Below are positions 9,405-16,810 of a DNA stretch of 64,000 bases, piece by piece. The stretch lies in assembly GCA_028285465.1 (NCBI GenBank), contig JANQPD010000061.1, positions 1 to 64,000 of the forward strand, read 5' to 3'. Within the stretch, counting starts at the first letter, position 1, and the number at the start of each line of letters is the position of its first letter. This DNA is from Owenweeksia sp. Lineage in GTDB: Bacteria; Bacteroidota; Bacteroidia; Flavobacteriales; Schleiferiaceae. Below the pieces are notes generated by a model, which searched no databases, was not told where the DNA came from, and worked only from the letters and a program-made list of their open reading frames with translations. Made by a program: the position numbers and the translations under genes.

Positions 9405-11351
9405 ATGATGAATACTACAAATAAGAATATTACGTATATTCTAACAATACTATTAAGTTTTTCTCTTAGCACAACACTCTTGTCTCAAGGCAAAATACAC
9501 AAGAGTAATATGACCCCTGAAGCTATACTTTGGAGTGAAGACTTTGCCAATGGATTTTCCAACAGTGCGAATGGTTCCTGGGTAACATCGGGCACCCAGG
9601 GAAATATTATAGAATACGATTTTGATGGTCCGGATAGCCTTGCCGGCTTTGGGGCAATACCATCCACAACTGCGTCTAATGGCTTTGCCATATTTGACTT
9701 CCACAAGAAGGTTACCGGAGCGAATAGTATTCAAGCCATACTCACCTCGCCCGTTATTGACCTGGGCGTAAATACGACTAGTGCTCAACTCAAAATACAA
9801 ACTATGTTGTATTACTGCTGCAATGGAGTAGACAGTATGACCATAGAGTTCAGCACTGACGGAGGAATAAACTTTCCCAATAGTGTTAACCTAAGTAAGC
9901 TTGTTGGTGTTAACAACCAACACTGGGAAAAGGGAGGTGTCGGTCGTAGTTTCAGATGGAAGATCTCCGACTATATAGCAGCGGACCCAACCAATGTGGT
10001 CATTCGATTTAACTGGACATCTCCGGGAAATTTCACTTCCGGACCAAATGCCAATTATTTCTGGATGATTGATGATATAGAGATTACGACCGTACCGGAC
10101 CACGCGCTGGAGTTTGTGAGCGGTCCCACAGGTGAACCCAAAACAGATGTAATCTTTGACAATGATGCAAGCAACCCAAAACAAGGATATGTAGCCCTCA
10201 ATCAAGTGAAGCCCATTTCCTTTGATGCCAACATTTTAAATTATGGGACCGTAACACAAACCAATGTTTTGTTGACGGTTGATGTTTTGGATGCCAACCT
10301 GAATTCCATTCAAAGCTTGGTTTCAGCTACTCCGGTAACCATGGCTGAAAACGATATTGTTACCTATTCAACTTTTTTTACACCCACCTGGACACCTACC
10401 AATATTGGAAAATACTATCTTGTTTTTAGTGCTAGCACGGATAGCAGCAGTGTAGCTGGATTTGAGGCGCCCACAGATACCTTTAAGCTTGAAGTAACCA
10501 GCAATCTAATGTCACTCGACTGGGGCAACTTTGACAATGAAATAGGTTCTGAAGAGTTAGGGCCTGATAGCAGCGCCATAGCCTCTCTTTTAGACTTTCC
10601 AAATGCTGATCCGGATACAACCAACTACATATTTATAGATTCTGTCCATGTTGGGTTTGGACCTTCTACCGCAGCTGGAGGCGCCATTCGTATAGCGATT
10701 TACCCTGAGAGTGCTTTTCAGCCCGGTCCAAGTGGCTTCACAGGTTCTCCCGTAATTTCAAAGCGGTTTATGGTAACTAGTGGCATGCCCGGCACAGTAG
10801 TAGCTTTCGCTATGAGAGATAGCTTGTTTAACCCCAGCTCACAAAGCTATGATAAGTTTGGTACGGCATTGATGAGTGGCCAGAAATATTACTTTTTAGT
10901 ATATATGTACGCCAATGGAGGCGCCAATCCTATCAGTATAATGAACGACCAAAAAGTCTTACAATCCAATCTTAGTTCACTCATGTATAACCAATACGAT
11001 GTTCGTTGGTGGACGGGTTTTTTTAATAGCAGAGTCTTAAACGCTCCATGGATTCGGGCACAGTTGGTATCAACCCCTCCCCCTGGCATTGGTTTGTTCG
11101 AGGCAAAGACTGAAAAATTTAGTATTTACCCCAATCCCGCAACGGATTATTTGAACATTTCTTTTTCGCGTGAAGGAGAGTATCAACTAGAGTTAATCAA
11201 TCTCTCCGGAGAGCTCGTCAAAACGTTTTCAATTCATGCCTATGGGAACGATGTACATAGCATTAATTTAACAGGGTTAGCCAAAGGAGTTTACCATGTA
11301 AGCTTGAAAGAAGACAGAGTTTCCCAGCATGTAACATTGATTTTAAATTGA
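9405..11351 (+). CDS. T9SS type A surface protein, adhesin-like
   Basis: Exported protein, 648 aa from the chosen ATG at 9405 (9408 is equally possible). The frame is open back to 9333, but the extra residues are not signal-like, whereas MMNTTNKNITYILTILLSFS is a signal peptide. Residues about 45-230 form a choice-of-anchor or MAM-like jelly roll (LWSEDFANGFSNSANGSWV; FAIFDFHKK; LTSPVIDLG; FWMIDDIEI). A central beta-rich part follows. The C-terminus is a T9SS type A sorting domain (FSIYPNPATDYLNISFS ... GLAKGVYHVSLK). The likely role is a surface-attached or released adhesin or glycan-binding protein; no catalytic residues are evident. It stands alone, preceded by decayed sequence and followed by a convergent gene. 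Confidence 0.8.
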   Translation: MMNTTNKNITYILTILLSFSLSTTLLSQGKIHKSNMTPEAILWSEDFANGFSNSANGSWVTSGTQGNIIEYDFDGPDSLAGFGAIPSTTASNGFAIFDFHKKVTGANSIQAILTSPVIDLGVNTTSAQLKIQTMLYYCCNGVDSMTIEFSTDGGINFPNSVNLSKLVGVNNQHWEKGGVGRSFRWKISDYIAADPTNVVIRFNWTSPGNFTSGPNANYFWMIDDIEITTVPDHALEFVSGPTGEPKTDVIFDNDASNPKQGYVALNQVKPISFDANILNYGTVTQTNVLLTVDVLDANLNSIQSLVSATPVTMAENDIVTYSTFFTPTWTPTNIGKYYLVFSASTDSSSVAGFEAPTDTFKLEVTSNLMSLDWGNFDNEIGSEELGPDSSAIASLLDFPNADPDTTNYIFIDSVHVGFGPSTAAGGAIRIAIYPESAFQPGPSGFTGSPVISKRFMVTSGMPGTVVAFAMRDSLFNPSSQSYDKFGTALMSGQKYYFLVYMYANGGANPISIMNDQKVLQSNLSSLMYNQYDVRWWTGFFNSRVLNAPWIRAQLVSTPPPGIGLFEAKTEKFSIYPNPATDYLNISFSREGEYQLELINLSGELVKTFSIHAYGNDVHSINLTGLAKGVYHVSLKEDRVSQHVTLILN

Positions 11352-11527
11352 TAAACTACACTTCTTAACACCTGGTGTTTGTGCATAGTGGATTCTGCAT
11401 GCCTGGAAGGACCACTCCGATGATTATAAACAATTGTCTCATTAGGTTATTGGGTTCGGCAAAATGGTTTTCCCAGGTTGTATGACGTATCGCGCCTATT
11501 CCAACTTTCCCGGGAATATCTGGTCCT

Positions 11528-12037
11528 TTAATAAAAACCTATGCCGATTCCCAATAGGGCTGAAGCAAATGGCACATGGCCGTTGTAATTGCCGTACAAG
11601 GTGATGCTGTATTGCAGAAGCCCTAATCTGAGACCTGCTTTAATCTGGGAAAAAGCGCCCAAAGTATATAGAATTCTATCGGTGGCATGAGAAGTATAGA
11701 AAAGACTGCTACCGGCTACTTTTTTAGTTGGGTGATAAACTAAACCTAAACCATAATTCAGGTTGATAAAGGAAAATCTATTGTAGAATATCCAGCCGTG
11801 ACCGAGGTCGAAAGAACCGACTTGCCCATGGCCCAATATTTCAGAACTTCCCATGACACCCAAAGACAAGGTGTTTTTTTCTGAGTAAACAAGATTTAAA
11901 GAGATTGAAGCGCCTAAAGGGTGGGGTGTACTGGCTCCAAGAGAAATATCAAACCAGCCTCCGGGGATCCTTTTCTCCTGCGCAAAGACATCGTTTGAAG
12001 CTATCATAAGAAGAAAGAATAGGGATAACTTTTTCAT
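11528..12037 (-). CDS. Small exported beta-barrel-like protein
   Basis: Exported hypothetical protein, 169 aa. The signal peptide is MKKLSLFFLLMIASNDVFAQ. The mature part is made of alternating, aromatic-rich strands (ISLNLVYSEKNTLSLGVMG; FINLNYGLGLVYH; LRLGLLQYSITLYGNYN) separated by Gly/Ser turns and ends in an aromatic residue (GIGIGFY). This is the usual look of a small 8-strand outer-membrane barrel. No family was recognised. It converges with the T9SS gene at 9405-11351 and has a gene-poor region upstream, so it is probably monocistronic. Confidence 0.65.
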   Translation of the reverse strand: MKKLSLFFLLMIASNDVFAQEKRIPGGWFDISLGASTPHPLGASISLNLVYSEKNTLSLGVMGSSEILGHGQVGSFDLGHGWIFYNRFSFINLNYGLGLVYHPTKKVAGSSLFYTSHATDRILYTLGAFSQIKAGLRLGLLQYSITLYGNYNGHVPFASALLGIGIGFY

Positions 12038-13037
12038 AGCTTAACTTTTTTCTAAAGTCCGAAAGAGCAGCCAATGCTGAAAACGGAATTTAGCTACGGC
12101 AAAATCATAAATAATGGAAATTGTAAAAAAAGGAAATGCTCTAATTAACCCGGGATAACGATTTGTAAAAAATGCAAAAAGCGAAGCAGAAAGGAGCAGA
12201 AAAGACAATAAGACCTGAGTTCATTTACTATATAGCCCAACCTTTATATGCAAAAATTTAGCGTTGCGTGCGGTTGTGTGAAACGCATAAAGCGCCCTGG
12301 AAAGGCCTCAGTGAAAAAGATCAAGTTACTAAACCAGGTGTGGGTTATAAGGTATGTGCCAGACAGAAAGCTTATGCTTATAGCTGCATCAAACGAAGGC
12401 TTTAGCACTTTAGTATTGCGTTTATGATGCACTGACTTTGCAATAAGGCATATTCAAGGATAAGGGGGATAATAGAGAAGGTATGCCTTGTAAGCTGTAT
12501 TATATGCCTTAGAATAAAATTAGCAGCTTAATTTGTTGGTTATATTATGTTTTATAAACATATTTGCATAAGTTTTAATATGCCAGAGAGTAAAAAGTTT
12601 ATTTATGAATCGAGTAGATCAACCCTTATTGATCTGTAGAGAAGTGTATTGTGAAGTTTACAAAAGGGCATACTCAACTTGAGAAAAAAGGAACACCTAT
12701 GTAAAAGCAGCCTATAGCAATAACCTTAGGTAAATACAAGTGAAGTCCGATAAAATGCGCCACGCACATAATCGGCAAGAACATGGCCGATGCCCGGATC
12801 TTTCTTGTTTTTATCTATACAGAACCCTCAAAGTTTCAAGACATGAAGCAAATAAACCAAACCTTACACTAACCCTGCCTTGACCAAAGGAGACCGGGAT
12901 CAGCCGGAGCCTTTCCTGCTGACCGGTCTTTTAGTACGCGCGAGATGAACTGGTGCTGGTTGTTCAAGAGGGTAGCATTAAAAAGATACCCTCTCTTTTT
13001 ACACTACCGGAATGGATTCTACGTCCGCAGCAAGGAT
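12038..13037. other. Gene-poor region with possible debris
   Basis: About 1 kb without a supported gene. A 59-codon + strand frame (12248-12427, Lys/Arg-rich) and a 62-codon minus frame overlap each other at the same place, and neither has domain evidence. Around 12850-12945 a + frame reads TKPYTNPALTKGDRDQPEPF and then stops, which looks like the 3' tail of a lost gene. An orphan + strand terminator follows at 12967-13000. The base composition is strongly AT-rich up to about 12.7 kb. Confidence 0.45.
12967..13000 (+). terminator. Orphan + strand intrinsic terminator
   Basis: Stem AGAGGGTA (12967-12974) / TACCCTCT (12987-12994), followed by C and five T on the + strand. No intact + strand gene precedes it, and the neighbouring gene is on the minus strand. 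It probably marks the end of a lost + strand gene or of an unannotated transcript. Confidence 0.55.
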
Positions 13038-13397
13038 TTATTGCTCGGAGGCAAGAAGCCCCTTCAGACTGTCTTTAAAGCGTTGCTTGGCAATGGCCAT
13101 GTCGATAATCGTAAGTATGGAGTTTTTTTCTTTTTCGTCCAGTTGGTCGATCAGCTTTACCTTTTCCAGCAAAGGTACATTGATCTCCTTGTCCAGTTCC
13201 TGCTCCTCACTAAGGAGTTCCGAAACGGATACTTCAAACACCTTGGCTATCTTCTTAAGGGAGGCAAGGGTGGGTTCTACTTTTCCACTTTCAATACGGC
13301 TGTATTGCCCTTGATTGATGTTGATCTCCAAAGCCACTTCCTTTTGTGAAAGTTTCCGCAACGTCCTGAGTTGTTTTATCCTGAGGGCCAAATCCAC
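13038..13397 (-). CDS. XRE-family HTH transcriptional regulator
   Basis: Small DNA-binding regulator, 119 aa. The N-terminal Cro/CI-type HTH (residues 4-62) is complete: RIKQLRTLRKLSQKEVALE, then NINQGQYSRIESGKVEPTL and LKKIAKVFEVSVSELL. It is followed by an acidic linker and a helical C-terminus (LLEKVKLIDQLDEKEKNSI) that may dimerise. This layout is common in Bacteroidota, often near mobile or variable DNA, and is not tied to one function. The gene stands alone between two gene-poor stretches. It may autoregulate from its own upstream region, but no operator could be defined. Confidence 0.85.
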   Translation of the reverse strand: MDLALRIKQLRTLRKLSQKEVALEININQGQYSRIESGKVEPTLASLKKIAKVFEVSVSELLSEEQELDKEINVPLLEKVKLIDQLDEKEKNSILTIIDMAIAKQRFKDSLKGLLASEQ

Positions 13398-13872
13398 TGT
13401 TCTGAGGCTTATTAACTATTAAAGGTAGTACTCAATGATCTGAAATGAAATTAACCGCTTCACCTGCCATAGCAGATATGCTTGAAGTGCATATTAAAAA
13501 AACAAAGAGCATGTATTTCGGTAAAGTTCTTATACGGATTTAGAGGCAAGCCGGATGTAATCAATTCTACCGGTATGCGTACAATAGTCTTTTTTTAGCA
13601 TAATTCAAATAAACCGATATCAACGGTTATACACAGGAGTATTTGACGAATGTTTATGAGACAAGACCAGATTAGGGATACTCGGGAAGGCTGCATGTGT
13701 GGTGTACGTGCTATATACCGTGGAGCAATGGCCTTAAGCACCCTGAATCCGGGCAGCAAGGTAGAGGTATTTTTAAATTTTATTGTAAGGGCTTACTTAA
13801 GTTTCTGATATGGCTTCATTACTGGAATGTATACAGCGCATAGAAAAGGCAGGTGCCGGGACGCATAAAACG
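13398..13872. other. Noncoding gap
   Basis: About 475 bases with no supported gene. A 50-codon + strand frame with an ATG at 13656 and stop at 13806-13808 can be read, but it has no recognisable motif and no clear start signals. The stretch upstream of the XRE gene probably holds its promoter. Nothing else was seen. Confidence 0.4.
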
Positions 13873-13902
13873 AAAACAGGCACTCCTTTGGGAGCGCCTG
13901 TT
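13873..13902 (-). terminator. Terminator of the PKD-protein gene
   Basis: Hairpin AACAGGC / GCCTGTT with a second inner stem (CTCC / GGAG) and one mismatch. Read on the minus strand it is followed by TTTTCGTTTT. It lies 30 bases beyond the stop of the PKD/T9SS gene. Confidence 0.7.
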
Positions 13903-13931
13903 CGTATTTAGGTGGTGGAGTACGAAATAGA

Positions 13932-15755
13932 CTACTTATTCAGCAGCACCTTTTCGAGCTTTGCCACGTGCCCGTGCTTGATCATAATGTAATACGTGCC
14001 GGAGGCAAATTCCGCTTTATCCGCTGCCCATTCTACGGTATGCGCACCTGCTTCCTGTTTTCCGTTAAGCAAGGTGGCCACCTGTTGCATAGCTGCATTG
14101 TATACCGCAATGTGTACATCCAGGGCCGTTTCATTTTCAAAGGCAACGTACAGCCTGCCCGAGCTCGGATTCGGGTATACCCGGGGCGCAAAAGGCAGTC
14201 CTTGTACCTGGTTGCTTCCGCTGCCGGGAGTTGTTTTAAAGCCGGGTGCCGGTTGGTCCGGGTTGAAACAATCCCTGATCTCTATTTGCAGGCAGATGGT
14301 TTCGTCACACAAGCTGCCGTCCGGAGCCATCATAATAACGGTAAAACAAACGGTGTATATTCCATTTGCGGCATAGGTATGTGTGGGATTCTGCAGGGTA
14401 GAGGTATTGCCGTCTCCAAAATCCCAGGACCAACCTACGATCTCGCAATCTGCATCGGCAAAACCAAAGAAGTTTACCTCACATTTGTTGATGTCAAAAC
14501 CAAAATCCAGGTTGGCCACACAGGGGCAGTCCTTATCACATTCTACTTCTACATCATAGCAGATGGTGCTTTCACACTCTTGGGTGCCGTCTGTACCAAA
14601 TACCTTCAGGCATACGGTATACACCCCTGAAGCAGCATAAGTATGAATGGGGTTTTGCAGGGTGGAGGTATTGCCATCCCCAAAATCCCACTCCCAGCCG
14701 GTGATCTCTGTGCAACTGCTAAAGGTAGAAAGATCCTCAAAGCGTACACGGCACCGGTCTACACTGAACCCGAAATCTGCGTTGATGTCACAGGTGCAGG
14801 TATCACAATCAACGGTTACGTCATAGCATACGCTATCGGTGCAGCAGTCGCCTGCATCATTCAGCCCAACGGTGGTGAGGCATACGGTATACGTGCCGGA
14901 GCCGGGGAAGGTATGCAGAGGGTTGGCCCCGGTGCCGGTAGTGCCATCTCCAAAATCCCACTGCCAGCCCAGTACATTGGTACAGCAGTTCCCGGAAGAG
15001 GCCTCGTTAAACTGTACGGTACACGTATCTCCTGCGGTGAACGTATAGTCAGCCGTAACATCGCAGGGGCAGGCCTGTCCACCCCCGATCGGGCTAATGC
15101 TTACATTGTCAATGCGCATTTCAGATTGGCTGGGGTTTCCCTGCGGGGCAGGTGTCCCGGGAGGTGTTCCGGTCCATAGCGGATGAAACCAAATTTGGGT
15201 ATAATTACTCGTTGGGGTATACACTACGCTGATGTTGTACCAGTTGTTGTAATCATAGTTGGCCACAAGGTCCTGCCAGATCACTTCATTAGCTACCACA
15301 GGAAAGGCGTAAGCGCCGGAGGAAGCACTTAAGGCACTGGTTGCTTGTACATTCACCGTGGCCCCATCGGCTTTGCCGTTGGTTTGCAGGTCAAAACAAA
15401 TCAGGTAAGATTGCCCTGCCTGGAAATCGTAGCAATTGAATACGCCTTCTCCTCTTTGTTGCCCGCTGGAGTGCCTGTATGACCACATCCACATGCTTCT
15501 GTCTGGCAAGGCTTGGGTGGTAGGGTCGCCATGCGATACAAACCAACCGGGCATGTTGTTATTAATGGCAGTAGCGCTGTTGGTGACAATGGCTGTTGCC
15601 GGAAGGTTAAAATTTCCATTTACCAAAGCACTGGGCGGGCTGGTACAATTCTGCGCCTGTACATTATTGAGAAAAGGCAGAAGGAGCATACACATAAGCA
15701 ACCCGGCAAGGCGTTGCCAAAAACGATAATTTTTAGTTTGAGTAGAAGATTTCAT
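13932..15755 (-). CDS. T9SS-secreted protein with three PKD domains
   Basis: Exported protein, 607 aa. The signal peptide (RLAGLLMCMLLLPFLNNVQA) follows a short N-terminal extension. Residues about 35-225 are a beta-sandwich of choice-of-anchor or carbohydrate-binding type (SYLICFDLQTNGKADGATV; EMRIDNVSI). Three PKD repeats follow, each with the signature W-D-F-G-D-G (WQWDFGDGTTGTG, WEWDFGDGNTSTL, WSWDFGDGNTSTL) and H-T-F/Y ... YTVC, separated by Cys-rich linkers (CPCDVTADYTF, CDTCTCDINADFGF). The C-terminus is a T9SS type A sorting domain (RVYPNPSSGRLYVAF ... ASGTYYIMIKHG). It is probably a surface adhesin or polymer-binding protein. It lies directly downstream of a two-component system on the same strand, so it is a plausible target (inference). 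Confidence 0.85.
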   Translation of the reverse strand: MKSSTQTKNYRFWQRLAGLLMCMLLLPFLNNVQAQNCTSPPSALVNGNFNLPATAIVTNSATAINNNMPGWFVSHGDPTTQALPDRSMWMWSYRHSSGQQRGEGVFNCYDFQAGQSYLICFDLQTNGKADGATVNVQATSALSASSGAYAFPVVANEVIWQDLVANYDYNNWYNISVVYTPTSNYTQIWFHPLWTGTPPGTPAPQGNPSQSEMRIDNVSISPIGGGQACPCDVTADYTFTAGDTCTVQFNEASSGNCCTNVLGWQWDFGDGTTGTGANPLHTFPGSGTYTVCLTTVGLNDAGDCCTDSVCYDVTVDCDTCTCDINADFGFSVDRCRVRFEDLSTFSSCTEITGWEWDFGDGNTSTLQNPIHTYAASGVYTVCLKVFGTDGTQECESTICYDVEVECDKDCPCVANLDFGFDINKCEVNFFGFADADCEIVGWSWDFGDGNTSTLQNPTHTYAANGIYTVCFTVIMMAPDGSLCDETICLQIEIRDCFNPDQPAPGFKTTPGSGSNQVQGLPFAPRVYPNPSSGRLYVAFENETALDVHIAVYNAAMQQVATLLNGKQEAGAHTVEWAADKAEFASGTYYIMIKHGHVAKLEKVLLNK

Positions 15756-16063
15756 AATGTTAAATTTTGTTTAAGTAAAGTTTTTAAAAAGTAGACTTTT
15801 CCGTTCCTTGAAAAGGAAGGTAAGTACAGAATCCGCCTTTGGCGTGGGAGGGGTAAAAAAATCTTGTTTTTAATGTTTCATAGGCAATATTTTAGCAATA
15901 AAAGAGAATAAAAATAAACGCACGCATTACAGAAAGCTTCCGGCAAAAGCTGTCTGTAAACAAGTAAGAGATTACTTAGAAGGCGGATTAAAGCTAGGAA
16001 TAAAAAGAAGCGCTTTTCTACATCAATGAGCAGGTGTTAAAAAAGCCAGGATAAGTGTATACC
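15756..16063. other. Intergenic region with regulatory potential
   Basis: About 308 bases between the response regulator stop and the PKD-protein start, both on the minus strand. It must hold the PKD-gene promoter. A 6-bp inverted repeat (TTCCTT-GAA-AAGGAA, 15804-15818) lies about 50 bases upstream of the PKD start. No terminator with a T tract was seen after the response regulator gene. Confidence 0.3.
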
Positions 16064-16810
16064 TTAATAAACAAAATAGCGAAAGAATTCACTTTTTTTA
16101 CGTGCAGAAACAGGAATCAGTGCATTGTTTTCTAATGTAATACAACCTCCGCCTTTTCCTTTACTATAGTGCTTAACTTTTTTTAAATGGATAAGGTATT
16201 TATGGTGGGTGCGTAAGAAACCAAAGGGGGCCAGTTCAGTTTCAAACTGTGCCAGGGTGCGGCACACCACTTCTTTACGGGCGGGCAGGTAAATGTTTGT
16301 ATAATTGCTGTCGGCTTCCAGGTAAAGGATATCTTCTATTTCCAGAAAGTCCAGGCCGTTCAGGGTAGGAACGGCGATTTTAGAAATGTGCGCATAAGCC
16401 CGTTTGTGGAAAGCAAGGTCTTCCGCTCGTTGTGTTTTCAACAAGCATGCTTTTACTTTTTCTACGGAGGCTCTGAACTCTGAAGAGCTTAAGGGCTTCA
16501 ATACATAGTCGGCGGCAGCGGCTTTAATGGCTCTTATGGCGTATTTGTCGTGTGCGGTAGTAAAAATCACGGCAGGAGGTTGTTCGGGCAGGCCTTCTAA
16601 GAGTTCAAACCCGGAGCCACCGGGCATTTCCACATCCAGGAACAAGAGTTCCGGTTGGAGTTTGGTTATTTCCCGGCAAGCAAGGGAAAAATCCCCGGTA
16701 TCGCAAACCACTTCCATTTCGGGAAAATAGTCTTTCAGCAAAAGGCGGATCAAACCCCGCGCATCGGCTTCATCGTCTACTATGGCAATTTTAAACGTTG
16801 ATGTTTTCAT
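16064..16810 (-). CDS. LytTR-family response regulator
   Basis: Cytoplasmic response regulator of the LytR/AgrA type, 248 aa. The receiver domain (residues 6-125) has the acidic pair DD12-13 and the phospho-acceptor Asp59 (LLFLDVEMPGGSG), with Thr in IFTTAHD and Lys in YVLKPL. The LytTR DNA-binding domain (about 148-246) reads ILYLEADSNYTNIYL, RTHHKYLIHLKKVKHY and LIPVSARKK. It overlaps the 3' end of the sensor kinase gene by 20 bp and is translated with it. The kinase phosphorylates Asp59, and the LytTR domain then binds promoter DNA. The target genes are unknown; the PKD/T9SS gene just downstream is the nearest candidate. Confidence 0.92.
   Translation of the reverse strand: MKTSTFKIAIVDDEADARGLIRLLLKDYFPEMEVVCDTGDFSLACREITKLQPELLFLDVEMPGGSGFELLEGLPEQPPAVIFTTAHDKYAIRAIKAAAADYVLKPLSSSEFRASVEKVKACLLKTQRAEDLAFHKRAYAHISKIAVPTLNGLDFLEIEDILYLEADSNYTNIYLPARKEVVCRTLAQFETELAPFGFLRTHHKYLIHLKKVKHYSKGKGGGCITLENNALIPVSARKKSEFFRYFVY

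Noticed and set aside
11367-11379. AACACC-T-GGTGTT palindrome after the T9SS gene as a terminator
   Set aside because: A one-base loop cannot form a hairpin terminator and no T tract follows.
12248-12427. A 59-codon + strand frame, basic, in the gene-poor region
   Set aside because: It overlaps an equally long minus-strand frame, has no motif and may be chance.
13656-13808. A 50-codon + strand frame upstream of the PKD-gene terminator
   Set aside because: No family features and no convincing start signal.
14643-15179. A 178-codon + strand frame (and others at 13968-14630) opposite the PKD gene
   Set aside because: They mirror repeated PKD sequence on the other strand. The minus-strand protein has a signal peptide, three PKD domains and a sorting domain.
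13932-15755. Repeats in the PKD gene as a possible CRISPR or tandem DNA array
   Set aside because: The repeats are in-frame coding for WDFGDG PKD domains with irregular spacing; no CRISPR arrays were found in the window.
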